A DNA stretch of 64,000 nt. It comes from Phymorhynchus buccinoides (Eukaryota; Mollusca; Gastropoda; Neogastropoda; Raphitomidae). The notes under the pieces are model-generated. The model saw only the letters and a program-made list of their open reading frames with translations, was not told where the DNA came from and did no database searches. The stretch is from contig CM065704.1 in NCBI GenBank assembly GCA_017654935.2, forward strand, positions 20,619,308 to 20,683,307. The letters run 5' to 3'. A program made the position numbers and the translations under genes. Positions 30,685 to 42,437 of this stretch are shown in pieces. The stretch's first letter is position 1; every line of letters begins with the position of its first letter.

Positions 30685-33400
30685 CTGTGACACACACACA
30701 CACATACATTAAGAATTAAGAGTGCACACACATACGTATACACACAAACATGATGCATTACATACTCACGCATGCATGCATACACACAACACAGCTGTGG
30801 CGATTATTTAAAGGAGTTGAAAATCATATGTAGACAGCACTAGATCAAAGCAAATATCTGCTATGAAAGACCACTCGGGCTAGTTCCAGTGATGTCCAGA
30901 GGCCTCGGTCATAGGCCAATTGAAATTGAAAATATCCTATTGTGTTCTCCCCTGTCAGGACAAAATGTCTGATTAAATTTTGAACACTGGCATGTTTTGT
31001 CAGTATTGATTTCTGCAAGAGCCAGGACATTGTCCTATTGTTGTTGTTTGCGTACCCTGGCTAAAAGACTCCAGGGATCATCCCAACAGCGGAAGCAATT
31101 GAACACTATGGTGCAAGTGCATCAGCTACGGATGAGAACATTATGTGTGTGACCGGTTTTTTATTACCCCGCCATGTGGGCAGCCACACTCGACTTCGGG
31201 GGATATTGTCGTATTGATTTCTCTTGTCTGGACAGTTTGTCCAATCACTTTTCGATCCTTGGTACATCACTGTGGTTCTAGTCTGTTAAGAGGCTGCTAC
31301 TATCCATTGAATACTGTTTTATGTTGATGGTTAATGTTAATATCCATTGAATACTGTTTTATGTTGATGGTTAATCAGGGCTTAACAGTAACTTTTTTTC
31401 CACTTGCCCAGTCGGGCAAGTTAAAGAAAAATTCACTTGTGTGACGTAAGTGTCCCGCGCGACCCGCTTTCTTTATTTCTTATCTACACCCCCCCCCCCC
31501 CCCTCTCCTTTTCATTTCTCTGTCCGGCCGCCACGTTAATTGCCACCCACCATCTAAAGAATGCCGATTAAGGGATTGGTCCCTTTCAAGTTCAATTTGT
31601 CTCCCCGGTCGGCATGCAACCCCTACCGAGGTTATCTCCCTTCACCCCCCCCCCCCTCTCTTATCTACCGTCTCATCACGAGATAGTGATATCAAGAGTC
31701 GGCTCCCTTTGTAAGACACCTCGCCCTTACCCATCACAAGAAAGTGACAACCACGGTTATCTCCCTTTGAAGACGGTTTCCGAGCACGAGAAGGATTTGA
31801 ATGTCAGCACGTGATAAGGATGTAATAGGCGCGTGATTGTTCGGTACACTCTGAACAGCATCTTGTGACGTGTGGACTGTAATAAACCAATAGCAGGCTT
31901 TCATTGTTTGAAAGTGAAGGCTATAATTGGCGTAGTGAGAAAAAGTTTTTCACACAAGACGCTGAAACTGACTAGAGCAACACCTCTCCCAGCCAGAATA
32001 GCCCACCTAGTAAGTCTTATTGATGACTGGTGATTGAGACTGGTTGTTTGTGTGACTCTAGTTTTGATCTAGATCCTATGTTCAATGATGAATAAGGAGT
32101 AGATAGATATGTTATAGAAAAGAAGTGGTAAACATTCTGTTCTATTTATGTGCACTGATTATTTGTGTGTGTGTTTTTGACTTGAACACTTTTGGTACCA
32201 GAACCGGAGTTTATGCCTACTAACCCATTTGTCTATTTTTAGTAGGAAACCTATGGGCCGCAATCTTGCACTTTATGATACCATTCCTTTCCAGGTGTTG
32301 GATGGAGAGTGATGTTGTCTTGATCACCTTTTATGTTTTACTGATCTCAGTTTGTTAACTGAAATTCAGTTTATTTATTAATTAGTGCTATTGTACAAGG
32401 GAAGCCTTCTAGCCGGTTGGGATTCACTAATTCCCTGCCGACTGAAGCCCCTTGTCTCTAAGCCATAGAGATCTACATCCACCTTCTCCTGTGATTATCA
32501 GCAGGGCATCGTGGGCAGGAAGATCATCCCTGTCTCACAAGCACCAAGACGGGAAAGACGCCCCGCACTCAGAATCCGCGAGGAGACCACGCTTGAACCG
32601 TGCCATCCCGCGAAGCCGTAACCGGAACGACTGGGAGCTACTCTCATCTGACGAGCCAGCCCAGCCACCCCAGCATTCGCCGATCACTACGGAGGAACTC
32701 AACCACATCTAAGTCCCCCGGACTGCACCAATCATTTGAACTTTCCTACGGACAATGAAGATAATTAGTAACCCTTCCGGCATGGGGCGAACCTTATAGA
32801 AAGACAAAAGTCTTGTAAATCCTTTCGGATTCCATTGTTTTTTTATCCATATTTTGTTTTGGCGCCATTGAGCTGCTTTATTATTATTGTTGCATAATCT
32901 TATGCAGATTTTGGGAGTAAATAAAATACAAGTGTCAAATAATCCTGAACCCTTTGGTCAGACTGATGAGAGTGGGAGTCTTGTAATTTCATGTAAAACC
33001 CTACTTCTCTCTGTCTGCCATTTAGAGCAATTCAACCACTTGTATTTCTTACAACCATACGAGCCAGAACCCGGGCACAAATATAAATTTATTAGATGAA
33101 AAGGGGCCGGGAAAGTTGCTCATCTCCCATACCCTAGAGAAGTGGGCTAAAGGCAAATTTTCTAAAGTCTTCCCTAGGGACTTAGCCTTTTAACCCATTA
33201 CCTCGTCACAACTTGCCCAAACAGCTTTTGGACTTTCACGAAATTCAGGTGTATTGCTAGTCACACACACATAATAACATCTCTTACCCGAGTCATTGGC
33301 TTCTCTTTGTCCAAAACTTTGATTCACTGGTCAAACACACATGAAAATGTCACAAACTCTTCTCTTTCTGAGTCCTTGTCTTGCCTTCTATCCATCCCTT

Positions 33401-33435
<35 letters not shown>

Positions 33436-33828
33436 AAATTTCACTTGCCCGGTCGGGCACATTTAACAGAAGCTTGGCCTGCCCGACACGGCTGTGCACT
33501 TGCGTCGGGCAATGGTTATTGTTAAGCCCTGTATAATGTTAATATCCATTGAATACTGTTTTATGTTGATGGTTTAAATGTTACTATCCATTGAATGAAA
33601 GAGGAAAACATGAAGAAGAAGAAAAAGACTGACCCAGTAGCGCCATGAAGCAGTCAGCAGCTTCAACTTTGTTGTAGGATTTTGGTGGGCACATGGCGTG
33701 GAATGTGGTGCACCCCCACGCCCCTTCGTCTTCACACCGCCTAGAAACAAAATACATGACTTTTTCTTTCAATTATGTCTGCAAATAAAAGTGAGTTTAT
33801 ATATGGTGAGTGATGTGTGAGTGTGTGT

Positions 33829-33910
<82 letters not shown>

Positions 33911-34024
33911 TGTGCATGCAAGTGCCAAAGAATACATATGCATCCAAGATATATTTTTACCCAGCCATTATCGTTGGATAAACAGTGTCTTTCATTTTTC
34001 AACTCTATTACTCTCCCTCCCTAT

Positions 34025-34062
<38 letters not shown>

Positions 34063-37000
34063 ATGTGTGTGCGTGTGCGCGTGCACACACTCTTGCATAC
34101 ATGTGTGCACGCATGCATGCTTCCATGCTAACTTCTGTCTCATTCTCTTTCACTGATAATGATATTCTTGATACAATTTGAACAAGGAGTGAAAACATTA
34201 TTTTAACCAAATAAAAAGAACGAAACACATTCAACTCACTGGATAAACCTGATCTGGGGTGAAGTCAGCGCGATTTCCTGAGAAGAGTCCAGGGGTCTGG
34301 GGGGATGTGGGGGGGACACGAACCCCTCCTCTATCTCCTCAGGCAGCACGCCCAGACGTCCTGATGTGCCCAGGGGAGGCAGGGAGGGCTCCTCTCCCGA
34401 GCTCAGGCTGCTCCCCCCTTCAGAGCTGCCCCCTCTTCGTTTGGAGCGCCCGCGGCTGCGCTCTGCTTGTCCTTTGTGGCTGTGGGAGAAGAAAATATAA
34501 GGCATTTAAGTGAATGTATGAACTGTGAAGAAACCAATCATCAGGATAAACTTGATAGGGAGCATGGAAGACAGCCCTGTCAATGTGTCTCAATTCTGGA
34601 ATGGACCCCACAGCATCATCTTCATCAGGACTCGTCATCTTCATCAGGACTCGTCATCTTCATCAGGACTCATCATCTTCATCAGGACTCATCATCTTCA
34701 TCAGGACTCGTCATCTTCATCAGGACTCGTCATCTTCATCAGGACTCATCATCTTCATCATCTTCATCAGGACTCATCTTCATCAGGACTCATCATCTTC
34801 ATCAGGACTCATCATCTTCATCATCTTCATCAGGACTCATCATCTTCATCAGGACTCATCATCTTCATCAGGACTCATCATCTTCATCAGGACTCGTCAT
34901 CTTCATCAGGACTCGTCATCATCATCATCTTCATCAGGACTCATCATCTTCATCAGGACTCATCATCTTCATCAGGACTCATCATCTTCATCAGGACTCG
35001 TCATCTTCATCATCTTCATCAGGACTCATCATCTTCATCAGGACTCATCATCTTCATCAGGACTCATCATCTTCATCAGGACTCGTCATCTTCATCAGGA
35101 CTCATCATCTTCATCAGGACTCATCATCTTCATCAGGACTCTCATCATCTTCATCATCTTCATCATCTTCATCAGGACTCATCATCTTCATCAGGACATC
35201 ATCATCATCATCATCTTCATCAGGACGCATCATCTTCATCATCTTCATCAGGACTCATCATCTTCATCATCTTCATCAGGACTCATCTTCATCATCTTCA
35301 TCATGACTCATCATCTTCATCAGGACTCATCATCTTCATCAGGACTCATCATCTTCATCAGGACTCATCATCTTCATCAGGACTCATCATCTTCATCAGG
35401 ACTCATCATCTTCATCAGGACTCATCATCTTCATCAGGACTCATCATCTTCATCAGGACTCATCATCTTCATCAGGACGCATCATCTTCATCATCTTCAT
35501 CAGGACGCATCATCTTCATCATCTTCATCAGGACTCATCTTCATCAGGACGCATCATCTTCATCATCTTCATCAGGACTCATCATCTTCATCATGACTCA
35601 TCATCTTCATCATCTTCATCAGGACGCATCATTTTCATCATCTTCATCAGGACTCATCATCTTCATCAGGACGCATCATCTTCATCATCTTCATCAGGAC
35701 GCATCATCTTCATCAGGACGCATCATCTTCATCATGACTCATCATCTTCATCAGGACGCATCATCTTCATCAGGACTCATCATCTTCATCAGGACGCATC
35801 ATCTTCATCATGACGCATCATCTTCATCATCTTCATCAGGACGCATCATCTTCATCATCTTCATCAGGACGCATCATCTTCATCATGACTCATCATCTTC
35901 ATCAGGACGCATCATCTTCATCAGGACGCATCATCTTCATCATCTTCATCAGGACGCATCATCTTCATCAGGACGCATCATCTTCATCATCTTCATCAGG
36001 ACGCATCATCTTCATCATCTTCATCAGGACGCATCATCTTCATCAGGACGCATCATCAGTCACCAACAAAATCATCATAAAAAAAATAAAAATAAAATAT
36101 AAAATGAAAAAAAAAGGAAAGAAAAGAAAAAAAGAATAAAAAGAAAGAAATGATAAAGAAAAGCAAATGAGAAAAACAAACTGATACGACGACAGAAAAA
36201 GTGGAAAAAGAAGAAAAACAAACTGATACGACGACAGAAAAAGTGGAAAAAGGAAAAAGAAGAAAAGGAAACAAGACGGAAAAAAAGGAAGATGGAAATG
36301 AAAATAAATACATGTAAATAATAAGGGAAAAAGAAGAAGAAAGAAAGAGAAAGAATAAATAAAAGAAGCCAGAAACAAGAAGAAAAGAGGAACAAGGAAG
36401 AAGAGGAACAAAGAACAGAAAGCAAGGCGAGGAAGAAGAAGAAACGAGAAAAGATGAGGATGAAGAAATTAAGAAGACACACATAATGAAGAGGAGGAGA
36501 ACGAAGAAAGAATAGCATATGAACAGGAAGGACAACGGCAACGGAGAGAGTGAGAGAGAGAGAAAAACAATCCGATTCATAATGGACGATTACTGTATAA
36601 TAGTCAATGTGCAATGAATTATGTGTATTTGTAAATCAGGTATCAATGAAAAACAACATGTGTTATATGGACGATAGTGTGTGAATAAAAGATGGAGAAC
36701 AAAATAATAACAAGAGTGAAAACACTAGATCAACAAGAATTTTCTTTTTTGAATATGAAAATAAATAAGAAAGGTCACATAGGCTAATATGCACTGCAGA
36801 ATAGGCACAGTGCCCATCCAAGTGCATAGTTGGCATGTCAATCATAACTGCAAAAGAAAAAAAAGCACAAGTTTTTTTTTTTTAAAGGCAGGAGAAGGGA
36901 CCAATAAGGGAGAAAGACAGAAGATGAGAGAAAGCAAAGGGAAAAGACAGTCAAAAAGAGTGACATATTAGAGGAAGTTACAAGCACATAACTTCCAGAA

Positions 37001-40000
37001 GGTGGGGAACTATTTATACAAGACTCCACGGTATCCCCACGAGGAGGGACTCGTGGACTGCGGGGTCGACCAGCTCCCCGAATGGAGGCGCAAGGCATCC
37101 ACCCACATGCTCCTCTCCTTGAAAAGCTCCTCCATCATGCGAGATGGAAGCCTGCAAGTAAAACCTGGTAAAAAAAAAATCACAAATGCAAAAAAAAGAA
37201 AAGAAAAGAAATTGCCCTAAGAAAAGAAAAGAAAAGAGCCAATTACCCTGTAGAGCTGAGGGAGGCCTCCATGGGTGACTGCGCTCCCGGAGTGTGGAGG
37301 GAGGAGTGCTGGGGAGTCCTGCTGCGAGACAACGACCCCTCTCTGGCCGCCTCCATAGATGAGCCATCTCCCGTCATCGCCTGAAACACACATCTAGATC
37401 AATAAAAATGAATCTCCTTCACTGCCGGAGAAAAATTTAGATTTTTTTCTCTTTTTTTCTGGGCTGTGCAGTGGCGTTGCTCCCACGCCGCTCATTCTGA
37501 ATTCCAATCGCAGCCACACCCTGGCGTGTCAGGTCACAGAATCTGAAACCAGCAGTCCAAGGGGAGCAAATCTATGTTAGGCCGTCAGGAGGCAGCCAAC
37601 CAAGGAGACAAGGCACTGCTGCTGAGTCAGTTCAGTGGGAGCCTGTTCTAAGATTCTTTTTTAAATTATAAAATGTTAAAGAGACTTACTAGACCCCATC
37701 TGAGAAAATGGTTTGGAGATGTATCACTCCAAACTGTTCTAGAACAAAACCTAGCATTCCAGACTTATGACATCAAAAATTTACCCCCCAATTTTTACAC
37801 AAAATTCAGATTTTGTTCTAATTCTTTTTAATATTAGTCAAATTATAAGACGCTGTGAAAAAAGTATTGCCTTATTGTCCGTAAAATACAGTACATAGGA
37901 GCACACCTACATGCAATGACAGCTGCAAGTTGCCACTACCACCACCCACAAATGACCATTCAAAGTACCATATTTTCGGACTATGAGGTGACTTTTTTTC
38001 CTTGACTGAGACCCCTGCCTGCGCCTTATTCTTCTTCTGCGCTCCCAGGCCATATGACCATAATGGGTAAGGTACATATGTGTCTGGTTTACAGTTTTCA
38101 CTGGTCTCCCCGCTGTGTACAGCCGACACATTCCGATTTCGGAGGAGCTCAGAGAACAATTATTTGGAAAAATTTATTTTTTTAAACGGCAGGAGAATGG
38201 GTCAATAAGTCAGAAAGATAGTAGATGACAGAAAGCAAAGGCAGTCAAAGAGAGTGGCAGATTAGAGGAAGTTACAACCACAGAACTTCCAGAGGTGGGG
38301 GAACTATCTTTATGAAAGACCCCCGGTAGTCCCCACGGGGAAGCCTGCGCCTTATAATTTGACTACTACCAGACCTGCCTACTTGGAATTTTCCCAATTA
38401 GTAGCCCAGCCATCAATTTTCAGTAGCATGGCAACATTTTCCGTAGCATCCACAAACAACAGCAATCGATTTGTTCTCTTCCTGAGCCGAAACGCACTGT
38501 TTATGTTTCGCCGATTGAACGTGTTGACGGCAATCGTCTCTACCGCCATAATTCACAGAGAAGTCCGTATGGCAGAGGTTGCACTGCAGCGAGCATGGTT
38601 TGCACTGAGTCAACTTCTGACGATACAAGGCCACTCCTCCGTGTAAGCTATTTTAAAAACTTGTGCGGCAGGCCGATGTTTTTTCTTAGAAGAAGATGGT
38701 GTGCCAGATGATTTTCGTTTTCTGGTTTGGGTTCGTTTTTCTTTGTTTGAAACATCTCCCGAATCGCTACTGCTGCTGGAGTCCGCCATTTTTTTCAGAG
38801 AAAGTAATAAGAACGCATGCGCAGTCACTTTGATAAAAACGGAAGTGACTAGGTTATCGCACGTGACACGGCGTCTGCTCTTAAAAACCGACAAAACCGG
38901 GAACGGCATAAGCAAAAATAAAATGCGGCGGAAATTTGTTTTTTCCGTAGCAGCATTAAGGTTGCCGTAGCTCCGTAGCAAAGCTTTATTTTTCGTAGCT
39001 GCTACGGCCAAATCATAGCAGTAGGCAGGTCTGTACTAATATAGCAAGAAAAATTACTAACAAAATCTGAATTTTGTGTAAACTTTGGGGAGTGCACCTT
39101 ATGGTCCTAAAACTCCTTTGCTCATGTGAGTGGCACCAACCTGGTCCAGGTCCACAGGAACGTCTGGGACAGGCTGAGCCTCCTCCCCATGAGGCAGAAC
39201 CCTGACGTCGTCCTGAGAGCTGTCTTCAGCCGCACTCCCTCCTACCCCCCCTGCCTGCCTTCGTCTGGGAAAGCGCCGCCTGTCTCCATCATCTGTACAC
39301 ATGAAGAATCCATTACATCTGAAAAAAATCTGAATAAAATCCGAAATGTCATCCCAAAAAAATCTGATTGAAATCCGATGTCACCTGGGAAAATCTGAAT
39401 GAGATCTGATGTCATCTGGGAAAATCTGAATGAGATCTGATGTCACCTGGGAAAATCTGAATGAAACCTGATGTCACCTGAGAGAAAATAATAATCAATA
39501 CATAAATACAAAAACAACAAAACAATATTATTTCAATACTACGTTCAGGAGGCAAAAACCAATCAATATTGTACATAAATACAAAAACAAAACAATATTA
39601 TTACGCTACAATATTATCAGATCATCTCGGGAACAGCACCGCAATACCTCTCTGAGCTTCTTGAAATTTACGTTCCATCTCGATTCCTCCGCTCAGCAAA
39701 TGACAATAAAATCTTTAGAATACAAAAATTTAAACGTGATAGACACGGTGGTACAGCTTTTACATCAGCAGCAGTCAAACTCTGGAATTCATTGCCTCCT
39801 GCTGTCAGAGATAGTAAATCATTAGCATCCTTCAAAACAAACCTGAAAAACCATCTGTTCCGGCAGTCTTTCCAATAACACCCCCCATCTCCATGTGTGT
39901 GTGTGTGTGCACGCGTATGCGTGTATTTGTGTGCATGCGTGCGTACGTGTGTGTGTGATTGTGCGATGTGTGTATGTATGTGTGATTGTAATTGTGCGAT

Positions 40001-42386
40001 GTAGGTCCGTATGTTTGCATGTAATTTGTGAGTGTCTGCGCGAGTGTGAGCGTGCGTGCGCCCACGTCCGCGCTTCCGAGCAGGTGTGTGTTGTGTGTGT
40101 ATAATGCTTGCATGTGTAGGAGTGTATGTGTGCGCAGGAGAGATTGTGTTTTCGGCTGGAGGAGGGGGGGGGGGGGGGGGGTGAGTGTATGCGAGTATGT
40201 GTCTGCGAGTCTTTTGTGTATGTGAGTGCGCGTGTGTTTGTGTGCGTCTGCGCGCGTTTGTACAAGCTAGTGAATGTTTGAGTAAGTTTGTGTGCGTTTC
40301 AGTGAGAATGTGTCTTCTGTGTGTTTGATGAAATGTGTGTGGGTCTGTGTGCAACAACGCGTTCACTCGCGTGCGTGCACGTATGCGCGCGTGTGTGTGC
40401 ATGTTTTAATATTGACTGTAAAGCGCTTTGTGCTCGATAAAAAGCGCTATATAAGTATCCGTTTATTATTATTATTATTATTACTACATACCATGCTCAG
40501 GGAGGTGCCAGCTTAGCTCGATGTCGGAGTCCGATTCTTTGGTTTGAAGATTTCTCTCCCACAGGTGTCGGAGCATTGGATTCTTTGCAATCCCTAAACG
40601 AACACAATGTACAAAGTTTATGTCATATATCACCAAATCATACGCACACATATATGCGCACACACACTCTTCACAAATGCACCCATACAAATTAATGTAT
40701 GCATATGAGCATGCACGTGTACTCACATAAACATGCATACACACACACACGCGCGTGCACACACCAGACCTGTTTACCCTTATAATGAAAAACCCGGAAT
40801 TTGCCACACAAAAAAACGGAATTTGAGAACAAAAACCGGAATTCACATGATCTGTACACGACTCGCGATAAAGCGGTTTCTTCTTCTTCTCCTTTCCGCG
40901 AACATCGGCGTCGATTTTCAATATTGTGATGATTTCTTGGCTCAATTTCGCCAGAAAAGTTTTATTAGTAAATTCAGTCACTAATTCTTAGTAAATTTTA
41001 GTATAAAACTAGCTGGAAAAAGCAAAATACCTGGAAATGTCCACGATCGGACAGAGAAAAATCACTCAGCCGCGGATCGGCGGATGCCAAGTTGCAACTC
41101 GGCGCCATCGCGATCAATTTTCACTTCATTTTCCGTTGAAAACTTCAAAATTCTCAGATCATCGTATTTTCCAGTGATAATATAATCTAAATTGACTCAT
41201 TTCAAGCCCTAATTACAATCTCTACCATTAAAAAACTGCCTGGAAAGCTCTTCGAATCGACAGTAAAAGTCTGACCGCCATTTGCTCAGTCCTGAAATAG
41301 ATCGACCAAAATAAAAACATTATTTCACCCCTTACCAATGAAAATGCAGCATTTAATGCATGTGACGTCAAGCACAACCCCTTTTCTGATGACGTAGTGT
41401 GTTAGGTACACGTTTCGGTCAACCCTTGCGTCTTTTACTACGAACGGAAACAAATAATAGACGGTTTTTCGAAATCCGGAATTTTCAGCGTTCACCCGGA
41501 ATTTACTATTTTACCCGGAATTTTAGCAAATTTCCGGAATAATTCCGGCTAAACCGGAATGGTAAACAGGTCTGCACACACACACAAACCCTCACGCGCA
41601 AGGACACACACAGATACAAACACACACTGTCTAGTTATTTTACCAGAAGATCCAGGAGTCTTTAACAATTGTGCAGGGGTGTCCTTCTTCTGGATTCGTG
41701 CCACTTCCTGATGTCAAAAAGAAAGATCATGAAAAGTTTATTAAATGACAGTACGTGTGTTAGCTAGGGTGGTTCAGAAGTGATGCGTAAGCCTTGTCAA
41801 TAACATTATCCCAGTTACTAAGCTGGCCGAGTCATATAGTCTGCCACGAAAGACTAAGCTGTACCATGATATTCCAATACTGTACAAAATAATATAGTAC
41901 AGCTCTCATTTACTATTGGCCCTTTCCATAGGCTAATGCCAACCAGTGATAAAAGCCATTTGCATAAATGGGCAACCTAAAGGTAATACAATAAATACCA
42001 CACAGCACAACACACTACACAATGTGTATGGCAATGTTTTTCTCTCATACAGTTGAGTACATGAAATTCAGGGAACAAAGATTTTGTTTGTGTTGACCAG
42101 TATTTTGTATTCAACATTAAGTAATACAGTCGAATACGCCTAAGTCGACGTGCCAGCGGCAATGGATTTTATGTCGAGTTATGAATGACATGAATGACAT
42201 ACGGATATCTCGACTTTATAAACAAAAATGTCGACTTATCCGTCAGTCGGATTTCTCGACTTCACAGACACTTTCAGAAGATAATGTCGACTTATACTCT
42301 TTGTGTGTGTGTTCATGCGTGCGTGCACGCGTAGGGGGTAGGTAGGTAGGTGTGTGAGTGTGTGTACATGTATACGTGTGTGTGCC

Positions 42387-42437
<51 letters not shown>

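Larger units (their letters stand above)
30685..33633 (-). other. REC8 last intron
   Basis: Holds a CA-rich patch (30690-30790), a tandem ~43-bp repeat containing ATCCATTGAATACTGTTTTA at 31286-31375 and again at 33541-33600, and the 2.15-kb hAT-like insertion between them. No further exon seen. Confidence 0.7.

Noticed and set aside
32452..32712. 86-codon Ser/Arg-rich ORF as a host gene
   Set aside because: Lies inside the CAGGGCTTAACA element. No domain, so kept only as an internal ORF of that element.
33741..34002. Poly-Pro and poly-Gly ORFs
   Set aside because: Translation of the 80-nt poly(G)/poly(C) run.
34467..36102. 525-codon His/Ser/Asp-repeat ORF
   Set aside because: 19-bp minisatellite open in all plus frames, lying in a REC8 intron on the opposite strand.
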